In this document: positions 1-8,015 of the stretch, piece after piece
Numbering within the stretch: position 1 is the stretch's first letter
Layout: each line of letters starts with the position of its first letter
Source of the DNA: Legionella erythra
GTDB lineage: Bacteria; Pseudomonadota; Gammaproteobacteria; Legionellales; Legionellaceae
Assembly (NCBI RefSeq): GCF_001467615.1
Contig: NZ_LNYA01000011.1
Span: 1 to 41,820 of the forward strand
Length of the DNA stretch: 41,820 bases
Direction: 5' to 3'
The notes under the pieces: generated by a model
Database searches by the model: none
The model's input: only the letters and a program-made list of their open reading frames with translations
Told to the model about the DNA's origin: nothing
Program-made: the position numbers and the translations under genes

Positions 1-57
1 ATCGGTGGATGGGACAATTCCTTTTTAGAAAATTTGCTCAGTTTGATTGAAAATTGA
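1..57 (+). CDS. C-terminal fragment of an upstream gene
   Basis: Frame 1 is open from the first base to a TGA at 55-57 and reads IGGWDNSFLENLLSLIEN, a normal-looking protein tail. The other two plus frames stop as well, so 18 codons is thin evidence. The family cannot be named from so little. It fits the end of a co-oriented gene lying left of the window, followed by an intergenic region with its own promoter for the next gene. Confidence 0.3.
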   Translation: MGGWDNSFLENLLSLIEN

Positions 58-97
58 AGTGCGTAGGCCGTGTTTTGCCGCCAGGTTAATTTTATTT

Positions 98-130
98 CTT
101 AATAAATCCTTAATAAAGTCACGCTAAAAT
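98..130 (+). promoter_or_regulatory. PmrA-type operator with -10 element
   Basis: CTTAAT (98-103), five bases, CTTAAT (109-114) is a perfect match to the PmrA tandem box YTTAAK-N5-YTTAAK. Exactly 10 nt further lies TAAAAT (125-130), a good -10 hexamer, with no conventional -35 needed because the activator box takes that place. The start codon is at 154. In Legionella, PmrA boxes in this arrangement mark Dot/Icm effector genes (established knowledge); assignment here is inferred from sequence alone. Confidence 0.7.
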
Positions 131-153
131 CATTTTTTTTTAAATCACATACC

Positions 154-2022
154 ATGCCTTACATCTCACTCAGCATGCTCATGGATGAGACGAAGAAAAC
201 GCAAGGTTGGCAGTTAAACGTCGCCCTTGATCCCTCAGCGTTAAGGCCTGGCAGTGCCCATGACAAACGTGAGGCAATTGCCGCCATTCTTAGGGGCATT
301 GCTAAAAAATACCGTGTTGATGCCCATGTCTTTGCCGTTGAGGAAGAACCCGAGAACGCTTATGATAGCGCAATTCATCGCCGTGCACAGGAAGGGCTTT
401 CTCGCGGCAAGGAAATCATCTTAAGCCTGCCAAACCAGGATAAGGCATTCAGGAATCTCACCCATGAGCGTTTGGTATTGGAGCTTTGGTCTGAGTTGAA
501 TAAGGCGGGTGTGCCTTTGCATGCTGGTTTTGTGCCCGGACCTTACCCCATTTCGGGTCCTGACGGCTTGCCCACCCCCTTTTCCGTCAGTCAGAATCAG
601 AAGCAGGATTTAAATGAGCCGCACAGCGCGCTATTTAGAGAAGCGGCGCCCATTCTTCCCCCTTACCCGCTGACGATCTTAAACCTGCCCGAATCGGATC
701 TCGCTATTTATAAGATCAAGGTAAATGCGCACGCCATGGCAAAGGATAAGCGCGAATCATTTGCTCATCGTCATTCAAAAGCCATGCAGCAACTGGCGCA
801 TGATGTTAAAACATTAAAGCAAGGCCTGTGGCCAAGGATAAAATCCTTCCAGGATAGCCTTGAGAGTCATCGATTATCAGCAAATATATATTCTTTCCAA
901 CAGGATAAGCACAAAAAACTGGATTCCGAGCAGGAATTGTTAACACTTTATCCGAATGTAAAGCATGTGCTTGGCGAATACCCTCGTCAGGCGGACGATG
1001 ATTTTTCTCTGCATCCTGTTATTGCTGATTTGCGATCGGGCATACTCTCCAAGCAGCAGATAGCTGAACACCTGAACGAATTAAAAGTTGGCTATCGATC
1101 TCAACTTGAAGCCATCAAAGCGGATTTTCAGCGACACGTGCGGGGTAATAACAAATCCTCACGCACCATGGTTATTGATTGGTCTTATTATTTTCCTGAT
1201 TGCACCGAGGCGGAGATAGTGCAATTGATTGACTGTTTCCCGGCTGCCATGCAAAGCCTGTATCGACGAGTTGTTTTACTGGAACGGGAAAGGCGAAGCC
1301 ATGAGCAGTTTAAAAAACAATGGCTTAAACTGAATTATTCAAGTTCCTTGCCTTATAAACAATTGTCACAGTTATCGTTTGCCATTCAACAATTGGTACG
1401 TGATGGCGAAGTGGATCTTCGTGTGGTGGATCGCTTTTTAGCACTGCATCAAAAAATAGAAGATGAATTATTCACTCATCAACGCGCCAAACCCGGTGAA
1501 ACAGCATTTCCCATTGTCCTCGAGCACTTCACCGCTTTAGCACGACGCCTTCATTCCAAACCGAGACTTTCTCGCGAAGAAATAAGCAAGTTTGCCTGTC
1601 AACTGGACGAGGATCTGGCCGCTAAACGCCTGAGCATTGGCATGCGGGTCTGTATCGCAGGCTGCATTGGTGCCTTGCTTGGGCTAGTGCTGGGGTTTGT
1701 TGCCGGTGCGGCGCTCACCTGGTGGGGAGGCGGATTTGGCGCTATTCCGGGAGCCATTGCCGGTATGACGTTGGCAGAGGGCATCCTGATGGGCACCATG
1801 GGTGTTTTAATGGGTGCTGAGTTGGGTGCCGCAGCCTCCATGGTCGGGTTTTTCAGTGCAAGGGCTCAGGAAGCATCTCAGAAGGCCATCGAGCAAGAAA
1901 AGCAAACCAATAAACAGGCCCTTCTTCTTGAAATGAATGACGTCATTGAAGCAGTGGATGAGCAGCAAAAACCCTTTGAGGAGCCACTGCCTGTAGGCGC
2001 CTCAATAGTCACATTTCAATAG
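154..2022 (+). CDS. Orphan 622-residue protein, candidate Dot/Icm effector
   Basis: I do not recognise the family. The first ~490 residues look soluble, charged and largely helical (for example the Lys/Gln/Glu-rich stretch around 205-265). Residues ~495-570 form a Gly/Ala-rich hydrophobic region that could make two membrane-crossing segments as a hairpin. A charged tail follows (many Glu and Gln, an EE pair 13-14 residues from the end, hydrophobic residues at the last positions), a composition compatible with a Dot/Icm C-terminal signal. There is no signal peptide. The ATG at 154 lies 24 nt after a -10-like hexamer; a poly-T tract precedes it and I see no strong ribosome site. The gene appears to be its own transcription unit under a perfect PmrA-type box. 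The effector role is inference from operator, architecture and orphan status. Confidence 0.75.
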   Translation: MPYISLSMLMDETKKTQGWQLNVALDPSALRPGSAHDKREAIAAILRGIAKKYRVDAHVFAVEEEPENAYDSAIHRRAQEGLSRGKEIILSLPNQDKAFRNLTHERLVLELWSELNKAGVPLHAGFVPGPYPISGPDGLPTPFSVSQNQKQDLNEPHSALFREAAPILPPYPLTILNLPESDLAIYKIKVNAHAMAKDKRESFAHRHSKAMQQLAHDVKTLKQGLWPRIKSFQDSLESHRLSANIYSFQQDKHKKLDSEQELLTLYPNVKHVLGEYPRQADDDFSLHPVIADLRSGILSKQQIAEHLNELKVGYRSQLEAIKADFQRHVRGNNKSSRTMVIDWSYYFPDCTEAEIVQLIDCFPAAMQSLYRRVVLLERERRSHEQFKKQWLKLNYSSSLPYKQLSQLSFAIQQLVRDGEVDLRVVDRFLALHQKIEDELFTHQRAKPGETAFPIVLEHFTALARRLHSKPRLSREEISKFACQLDEDLAAKRLSIGMRVCIAGCIGALLGLVLGFVAGAALTWWGGGFGAIPGAIAGMTLAEGILMGTMGVLMGAELGAAASMVGFFSARAQEASQKAIEQEKQTNKQALLLEMNDVIEAVDEQQKPFEEPLPVGASIVTFQ

Positions 2023-2023
2023 A

Positions 2024-2422
2024 CTAGGCGTCCCCGCTGGAATAAATGTAGGCTTTGCTGTGATCCCCATGCCAGATTTGTTCTTCACTTAATGTGGTTT
2101 CAATGAATTCGATGGGTGCGCCGCATTCTTCGATCATGGCCACCTTGAAGCCGGGAATGGGTTCATATGGTTCAAGGATGACGCGTTTTCCGCTGATTGC
2201 CAGACTTAAATCAGGTACTTTAAACGCCACATGGGGCTTGGTCTGGATGAGGGGATGAAGCGGGCAACCCGGCTCAAAGCGATGGTATTGAATGCGGTAT
2301 TCACTGTCTTCGCCGCCGCTGGTATACATTTTGAAACGTTCGCTGTATCGTTCCCCCGGGCGAGGGCGGTGGGTTGGAATCCCCATATGGTGGTATTCAT
2401 AGGACGTGGTGTTAACTGTCAT
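2024..2422 (-). CDS. VOC/glyoxalase-like small protein
   Basis: A 132-residue protein resembling single-module vicinal-oxygen-chelate proteins: an N-terminal substrate-like segment ('HHMGIPT'), a central 'PHVAFKVPDL' that fits the second metal-ligand strand, and 'IPGFKVAMIEECGAPIEFIE' ending in the Glu-containing strand typical of the fold. The reaction is unknown. The start is set at the ATG at 2422 because AAGGGAGA sits 5 nt upstream; the reading frame stays open 28 codons further but that extension is not protein-like and has no ribosome site. The gene converges on the 622-residue protein gene with a 1-nt gap and is divergent from argS. Confidence 0.7.
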   Translation of the reverse strand: MTVNTTSYEYHHMGIPTHRPRPGERYSERFKMYTSGGEDSEYRIQYHRFEPGCPLHPLIQTKPHVAFKVPDLSLAISGKRVILEPYEPIPGFKVAMIEECGAPIEFIETTLSEEQIWHGDHSKAYIYSSGDA

Positions 2423-2548
2423 GTCTTCTCCCTTTCTCTGGCTAATGATTTTATCACATGGTGTACAATTTGTTATCGCCGGCTTTCTGCTGATTGGGCT
2501 TTGCAACTGTTGGGAAAAAGCGCATAATAGCTGCTTTTTGACGAAAGA

Positions 2549-4318
2549 ATGAGTGCAATGAAAGAAACCGTGGAAAATTGGCTTGCATCGGCTATTGCAG
2601 CATTGAAAAAATCAGCGGTTATTCCGGCTGATGTCGACGTGGAAATTAAAATTGAGCGCACCAAAGACGCCGCTCATGGTGATTTTGCGACCAATCTGGC
2701 CATGATGCTGGCGAAACCTTGCCGCCAATCGCCCCGGCAACTGGCTGAATTAATCATTGCCCATCTGCCCAGAGAATCTGCGCTTGAGCGCCTTGAAATT
2801 GCCGGCCCTGGCTTTATTAACTTTTTCATGAAAAGCGATACGCTGTCACAGGTGATTGCTCAGATCCTGAAGCAGGGTGACGAATACGGCGCCAGTGATT
2901 TGGGGCAGGGCAAAAAAGTGCTGGTAGAATTTGTATCAGCCAATCCCACGGGGCCTTTGCATGTTGGTCATGGCCGCGGTGCTGCTTTCGGCGCGACCCT
3001 GGCTAATCTCTTAACAGTGGCAGGGTATGATGTCAGCCGTGAGTATTATGTCAATGATGCCGGGCGTCAAATGAATATCCTTGCCGTGAGCGTCTGGTTG
3101 CGATACCTAAGTCTGGCGGGCGAATCCATTGTCTTTCCTGCCAATGGCTACCGCGGCGAGTATGTCAATGAAATTGCAGAGCAGGCGCTGAGTGACTATG
3201 GCATGACCTACCGTCACGAATGGCCCATGGTAAGCCAGGGGCTTCCCCCCGATGAACCCGAGGGCGGCGATAAAGAGATTTATATCGATGCCATCATTGA
3301 ACGTGCCCGTGCATTAGTCGGTGAGGCTGGGTTTAAGCATTTTCATCAATTGGCCTTAAATTCGGTACTTTGCGATATCAAAAGTGATCTGGCTGAATTT
3401 GGTGTGCGGTTTGACTGCTGGTTCTCCGAACAGTCTCTGCTCGATGATGGCGCCATCAGCAAAGGGATTGAAGCCTTGAAAGCGGGCGGCCATACTTACC
3501 TGAAAGATGGGGCCTTGTGGTTTAAAGCCACGGATTTTGGCGATGAAAAGGACCGGGTACTGATTAGAGCTAATGGCCAAACCACCTATTTTGCGTCGGA
3601 TGTCGCCTACCACTGGAATAAATACGATCGCGGCTTTGATCGCGTCATTGATATTTTTGGCGCCGATCATCACGGTTATGTGACCCGTGTCCGTGCGGCA
3701 GTGAATGCTTTAGGCCATAATGAGGATGCACTGAATGTGCTGCTGGTTCAGTTTGCCATTCTTTACCGTGGCGGCGAACGGGTACAGATGTCCACCCGCA
3801 GTGGCTCCTTTGTCACCCTGCGTGAATTGCGTGATGAAGTGGGCAACGACGCGGCCCGTTTCTTCTATGTCATGCGCAAGCCGGAACAACACATGGATTT
3901 TGATTTGGATTTAGCCAAGTCGCAATCCAGCGACAACCCGGTTTATTACATTCAATACGCGCATGCCCGCATCAGCAGCGTTTTGCGCCAATTGCGTGAA
4001 CGGGGCTTGAGCCTGAACGAGGACATGGGTCTTAATCATGTGAGTGCGTTGAAGGAACCGCATGAACAAGCATTAATGACTATGATTAGTCGCTACCCTG
4101 AAGTCATTAAGGCCGCCGCCGGCAGTTGTGAACCCCATCAGGTGGCTTACTACCTGCGCGAACTTGCCAATAACCTGCACAGTTATTACAATGCGGTGCA
4201 ATTATTATGCGAAGACGAGGTGCAACGCGCTGCACGGCTTTGTTTATTAAAGGCGGTCCGTCAGGTGTTGCGTAATGGTTTACATTTGTTGGGTGTCTCA
4301 AGCCCTGAGAGCATGTGA
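2549..4318 (+). CDS. argS: Arginyl-tRNA synthetase
   Basis: Charges tRNA-Arg with arginine in the cytosol (class Ia aminoacyl-tRNA synthetase). At 589 residues it has normal length. Visible are the N-terminal Add-1 domain with '[17 protein letters not shown]', the HIGH-class motif HVGH at residues 138-141 inside '[18 protein letters not shown]', the '[10 protein letters not shown]' segment of the catalytic core, '[13 protein letters not shown]' in the KMSKS position (degenerate, as is common in ArgRS), and a DALR-type helical anticodon-binding domain at the end. The ATG at 2558 (MKETVENW) is an alternative start; neither has a strong ribosome site. The stop overlaps the start of the SPOR-domain gene, implying co-transcription. 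Confidence 0.97.
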   Translation: MSAMKETVENWLASAIAALKKSAVIPADVDVEIKIERTKDAAHGDFATNLAMMLAKPCRQSPRQLAELIIAHLPRESALERLEIAGPGFINFFMKSDTLSQVIAQILKQGDEYGASDLGQGKKVLVEFVSANPTGPLHVGHGRGAAFGATLANLLTVAGYDVSREYYVNDAGRQMNILAVSVWLRYLSLAGESIVFPANGYRGEYVNEIAEQALSDYGMTYRHEWPMVSQGLPPDEPEGGDKEIYIDAIIERARALVGEAGFKHFHQLALNSVLCDIKSDLAEFGVRFDCWFSEQSLLDDGAISKGIEALKAGGHTYLKDGALWFKATDFGDEKDRVLIRANGQTTYFASDVAYHWNKYDRGFDRVIDIFGADHHGYVTRVRAAVNALGHNEDALNVLLVQFAILYRGGERVQMSTRSGSFVTLRELRDEVGNDAARFFYVMRKPEQHMDFDLDLAKSQSSDNPVYYIQYAHARISSVLRQLRERGLSLNEDMGLNHVSALKEPHEQALMTMISRYPEVIKAAAGSCEPHQVAYYLRELANNLHSYYNAVQLLCEDEVQRAARLCLLKAVRQVLRNGLHLLGVSSPESM

Positions 4319-5016
4319 TGGCAAGGGATTATGGTAGAAAGGGAAGCAATTCGAGACAAAAAAGCCGTGCGCCGCGACAATTCCTGTGGGTTATCGCCTC
4401 GTTCTTAAGTGGTTATTTGGCAGCGACGGTGTTTGATGTGACCAGTTTATCCAACTGGATCGATAAAAATGTTCTTGCTCAAGAAGAAAAACCAACGCCT
4501 GCAACCCCGGCAGTGGTTAAGCACGAAGAAAGGCCCAAGCCCAAATTTGAATTTTATACCTTGCTGTCCAAGGACAACAGCGCGCCGGTCACCAATCACG
4601 CCGCCACAGCCGCAACGCCCACTAAAATGATACCAACCCCGGCTACGCCGTCGGCTCATGCGGCTGCCGGTCAATCGGTAGGTCAGGCCGCGGTTCATGC
4701 AACCCAGCCAGCCGTCGCTGTCGTGGAAAGTAAACCTGTAACGGACGCCAAACCCTCTGTTCCCGCCGTTCAGGCACATGAATCCTATCTGGTGCAGGTG
4801 GCCGCGTTCAACCGCCGTCAGGATGCCGAGCGTCTGAAAGCGCTGCTGGTATTAAAAGGGTTTGATGTTTCCATCACCACCATTGCCCAAAATCGCACCA
4901 ATTGGTTCCGGGTGATTATCGGTCCGTTCCATTCGCGCTCAGAGGCTGAAAAAGCCCAGACCGATGTGGCACGTACGGAACACATCAAAGGGATTATTCG
5001 GAAATTTAACGTCTAG
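4318..5016 (+). CDS. SPOR-domain membrane protein (FtsN-like)
   Basis: A bitopic inner-membrane protein with a short basic cytoplasmic N-terminus (RKGSNSRQKSR), one transmembrane helix at about residues 22-40 ('FLWVIASFLSGYLAATVF'), a Pro/Ala/Thr-rich periplasmic linker of about 100 residues, and a C-terminal SPOR domain ('SYLVQVAAFNRRQDAERLKALL...RVIIGPFHSRSEAEKA'). SPOR domains bind denuded septal peptidoglycan, so a division-site role is likely; whether it is functional FtsN is inference. The start is taken as the ATG at 4318, which overlaps the argS stop by one base; a GTG one codon earlier is possible. An argS-SPOR gene pairing is common in gammaproteobacteria. Confidence 0.88.
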   Translation: MARDYGRKGSNSRQKSRAPRQFLWVIASFLSGYLAATVFDVTSLSNWIDKNVLAQEEKPTPATPAVVKHEERPKPKFEFYTLLSKDNSAPVTNHAATAATPTKMIPTPATPSAHAAAGQSVGQAAVHATQPAVAVVESKPVTDAKPSVPAVQAHESYLVQVAAFNRRQDAERLKALLVLKGFDVSITTIAQNRTNWFRVIIGPFHSRSEAEKAQTDVARTEHIKGIIRKFNV

Positions 5017-5065
5017 GGCAAAAGCACTGGATTGATCATAACAATAACAAAATTCCGAGGTTAAC

Positions 5066-7570
5066 ATGACTGTAACCTATCATTTTTCGTTGCCCGGTAT
5101 TACCTGCGGTGCTTGTGTTAATTCTGTAGATGGGTTATTTGCGGGAGAGAAAGAGAGGTTAAAATTCGTCTCCTGGGGTGTGGATTTGGCCACAAAAAAA
5201 GGGTTTGTCACCGTTTTGCAGGAAGAGGAAAACGAGCAAACCCAAAGAGAATTATTAGCCTTGCTTGAGGCTTATGATATTACTGATATTTCAGCAGAAC
5301 TCAATCCTGACTTATCCCAACCTGGCGTGTTGCCGGGAAATAAAAAATCCCACGCTTTTTCGCCAGCAACATTAGCCCCTGAACAGAAGATACCTACTCC
5401 TCTACCCTTTTATCAACGCGTATTAAAGTCACACTGGTTTTTAGGTGCGGTAGGAACCGTGTGCGGCATAGCCTTGATGATAGCCTGCCTGGTGACCGGC
5501 GGGCTGCCTTTGGCGATCATGATTGCGTTGGGGGTTACCTCCGTGGTGTTAACGCTTCTCCTTGGCGCATCCTCCTACTATCAGGCCTGGATAAAATTGG
5601 TGAAGGTCCGTACCTTAACCATGGATACGCTGTTCGCTATCAGTACACTGACCATTATTGGTGTCTCCATTGCCTCCTTTTTTGTCCCTTGGTTGCCCAT
5701 GATGTTTGAAGCCGGGCTGCTTATTTTTGGTTTTCGCCACATTGGCCTTGCCATTGAAGAATCCATTAAAGACAAATTGGGCCTGGATAGAACCTACCAA
5801 TCGGATTTGCCCCAAGATGTGCAGGTATTGAAAGAAGGGATAGAAGAGAGCCGTGAATTGGCATTGATTGAAGTGGATGAGATTATTATTATTCAACCCG
5901 GCGGCATCATTCCTTTAGACGGTATCTGTTTGTCAGATGATAACTGGATTGATGATAATATTATCAGTGGTGCCATCATTCCGCGCCGCTTGAAAAAAGG
6001 GGAGCATTTGTTATCGGGCATGCGTCTTCCCTTAAACGCTTCTCCGCTAGTATTGCAGGTGAAAGCCGTCAAAAGCGAGTCTTATCTGGCAAGGCTTGAT
6101 CGTGGCATTGCAGAAGCCTATATGGAAAAGGCGCCCATTGAGGAGATGGCCACCAGAATTTTACAATATTTTATTCCTGCCGTGATCGGTTTCGCCCTTT
6201 TATCGGGCCTTATCATTGCCTGCTTTTTTCCCCCGGCGCTGGCTATTCAATGCGCCGTGACAGTGCTAGTCTCCGCCTGCCCCTGTACATTAGGCCTGGT
6301 TGTTCCTTTGGCCCTGATGATTGGTAATCGCAAAGCGGCTGATCACGGGGTGCAGTTTAAAAGCGGTAAAGCCCTGCAGGCGGCTGCCTCGGTTGATGCG
6401 GTAGTTCTTGATTTGAATGGTACGTTGACTCTGGGGGAACCCAAAATCACCCGAACCGGTTTGCTTGATGAGTCAATTAATACAAGTGATCTGTTTTCGC
6501 TATCCGCTGCGTTAGAACGCCATTCGCCCCATGCCTTCGCCAGAGCAATCTGTGATGAAGCCCATGAAAAATACGGCGGTAAATTACAACAAAGCCTTGC
6601 CAGCGACGTGGACGATTCTTACCATACTGGCTTAAAGGGAACCATTGCTGATACGGAATACCTCATTGGCAATCAGGAATTGATGGCGCAGGAAGGGGTT
6701 GAATGCCCGCCGGACCTGTTGCAAAAGATTTCGTTACAGGCTGGTGACAGTTTGGTGTTCTTAGCCAGTAAGAAAAAATTACTCGGCTATTTTGTGATAA
6801 CAGATCCCCTGCGTCCCGATGCCAAACAAACCATTGATGCGTTAAAAGCAGCGGGTAAAACGCTGTTTATTAATACGGGTGCTTCGCTGGAAACGGCTCG
6901 CCGTTATGCCGAGCGTTTAGGTATTCCTGACGAGAATATCCATGCCGGTTGCGTGGGTGGTGAAAAGAAAGCAGAATTTATACGAACGCTTAAAGCGAAG
7001 AAGTATCATGTGGCCATGGTCGGGGATGGCGGCAATGACGGCTTGCCCCTGGCGTGCAGCGATGTAGGCTTCGCCGTGCAGTCACGCTCTGGCCATGCCA
7101 TGGCCTCTCAAAATGCCGGAGCCATCATCCAGCAAGGCTCATTATTACCGATTGCCCATGGCTTGGCGATTGCCAGGCAAGCCGTCAGTAATATCAAACA
7201 AAATTTGGGGTTCAGCCTGGCGTATAATATGGCGGCAGTGATTTTGACGGGGGGCCTTTTAGTTGCCCTGGGCATAACCCTCAATCCCGCGGTGGGGGTT
7301 GCGTTGATGATCGTTCAGACCTTACTGATTTTAGGCAATGCGTATCGATTTAAATGTCAGCAGTCCGATGCCGTGCCAAAGGAAGAAGACAAGGCAGATT
7401 TTGGCCCGTGCTCCTATACCCAGTGTCAGTCCGGTTTGCCATGGAAGCCAGCCAATGCGCCAGATCCAGATATTTCCTTGCAGACAGAATCCTTGCCGCT
7501 GATGGACGAAAATCAGAGGGACTTGCTTGTCGAAGAGCATGGTCAGGTGGTTTTTAGCGGCTTACATTGA
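5066..7570 (+). CDS. Degenerate P1B-type (heavy-metal) ATPase
   Basis: An 834-residue protein with metal P-type ATPase architecture: an N-terminal HMA-like domain with C14-x-x-C17 (GITCGAC), transmembrane helices from about residue 125, an actuator domain, the membrane metal motif CPC at 405-407, a P/N domain and C-terminal helices. The phosphorylation site reads D449-L-N-G-T instead of DKTGT. The actuator TGE is S301-G-A303, SEHP is S487-P-H-A490, and TGD is T604-G-A606. GDGGND (653-658) is intact. A cytosolic tail of about 80 residues carries C-S-Y-T-Q-C. Loss of the actuator Glu and the TGD Asp argues against a normal transport cycle; it may be a slow pump, sensor or pseudoenzyme. It lies 49 nt after the SPOR gene and overlaps folB convergently by 17 nt. 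The reading frame is intact, so it is not an obvious pseudogene. Confidence 0.88.
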   Translation: MTVTYHFSLPGITCGACVNSVDGLFAGEKERLKFVSWGVDLATKKGFVTVLQEEENEQTQRELLALLEAYDITDISAELNPDLSQPGVLPGNKKSHAFSPATLAPEQKIPTPLPFYQRVLKSHWFLGAVGTVCGIALMIACLVTGGLPLAIMIALGVTSVVLTLLLGASSYYQAWIKLVKVRTLTMDTLFAISTLTIIGVSIASFFVPWLPMMFEAGLLIFGFRHIGLAIEESIKDKLGLDRTYQSDLPQDVQVLKEGIEESRELALIEVDEIIIIQPGGIIPLDGICLSDDNWIDDNIISGAIIPRRLKKGEHLLSGMRLPLNASPLVLQVKAVKSESYLARLDRGIAEAYMEKAPIEEMATRILQYFIPAVIGFALLSGLIIACFFPPALAIQCAVTVLVSACPCTLGLVVPLALMIGNRKAADHGVQFKSGKALQAAASVDAVVLDLNGTLTLGEPKITRTGLLDESINTSDLFSLSAALERHSPHAFARAICDEAHEKYGGKLQQSLASDVDDSYHTGLKGTIADTEYLIGNQELMAQEGVECPPDLLQKISLQAGDSLVFLASKKKLLGYFVITDPLRPDAKQTIDALKAAGKTLFINTGASLETARRYAERLGIPDENIHAGCVGGEKKAEFIRTLKAKKYHVAMVGDGGNDGLPLACSDVGFAVQSRSGHAMASQNAGAIIQQGSLLPIAHGLAIARQAVSNIKQNLGFSLAYNMAAVILTGGLLVALGITLNPAVGVALMIVQTLLILGNAYRFKCQQSDAVPKEEDKADFGPCSYTQCQSGLPWKPANAPDPDISLQTESLPLMDENQRDLLVEEHGQVVFSGLH

Positions 7571-7892
7571 CCACAATGTCGTTGGCATTTTTGACGGCAT
7601 GGGGTTTGCTGACACTGACAGAGACCTGCTGGATAGGGAATTCTGCTTTCAGCAGGTTAGCGACCGAGTCGGCTACGGTTTCGATGAGTTTAAACGATTG
7701 CGATTCCACATGACGTGTGACCCGTTGACATAATTTATCGTAATCGATGGTTTTGTTAATATCCTCCTGGCAATCGCTGAAGTCAGCCGGGATGTGAATA
7801 TCAATCAGTAAACGTTGAGCGATGCGTTGTTCCCACTCATGAATACCAATGCGCGTTGCAATAGTAAGGCCTTTAATGTGCAGACTGTCCAT
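7554..7892 (-). CDS. folB: Dihydroneopterin aldolase
   Basis: Converts 7,8-dihydroneopterin to 6-hydroxymethyl-7,8-dihydropterin plus glycolaldehyde in folate synthesis. At 112 residues it has family length. Motifs visible: 'LHIKGLTIATRIGIHEWEQ' with the conserved IGIHEWE core, 'LLIDI' and 'TIDYDKLCQRV', 'FKLIETVADSVANLL' with the substrate-anchoring Glu, and the final 'VSVSKPHAV' with the catalytic Lys region. The gene stands alone on the minus strand between two plus-strand genes, its 3' end overlapping the ATPase gene by 17 bp. Confidence 0.95.
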   Translation of the reverse strand: MDSLHIKGLTIATRIGIHEWEQRIAQRLLIDIHIPADFSDCQEDINKTIDYDKLCQRVTRHVESQSFKLIETVADSVANLLKAEFPIQQVSVSVSKPHAVKNANDIVVNVSR

Positions 7893-7963
7893 GCGCCGTT
7901 TCCTTTAAAATGAATAGCATAGCAGCAGGCCAAGATGGCATCAAGATGTGAGGAGTGTGGATT

Positions 7964-7996
7964 GTTAAGGCAGTTTGAATTAAAATTGATGATTTT
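7964..7996 (+). promoter_or_regulatory. Weak PmrA-like box
   Basis: GTTAAG-N5-TTGAAT (7964-7980) matches YTTAAK-N5-YTTAAK with two mismatches. It precedes the 427-residue orphan gene by about 35 nt, a spacing comparable to the two perfect boxes in this window. The hexamer 10 nt downstream (GATTTT, 7991-7996) is a poor -10. This is suggestive only. Confidence 0.25.
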
Positions 7997-8015
7997 GTGA
8001 CTCAGGGAGAGCAGT

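Noticed and set aside
5066-7570. Pseudogene of a copper ATPase
   Set aside because: Frame is uninterrupted over 834 codons and other core motifs are kept, so selective divergence is a better description than decay.
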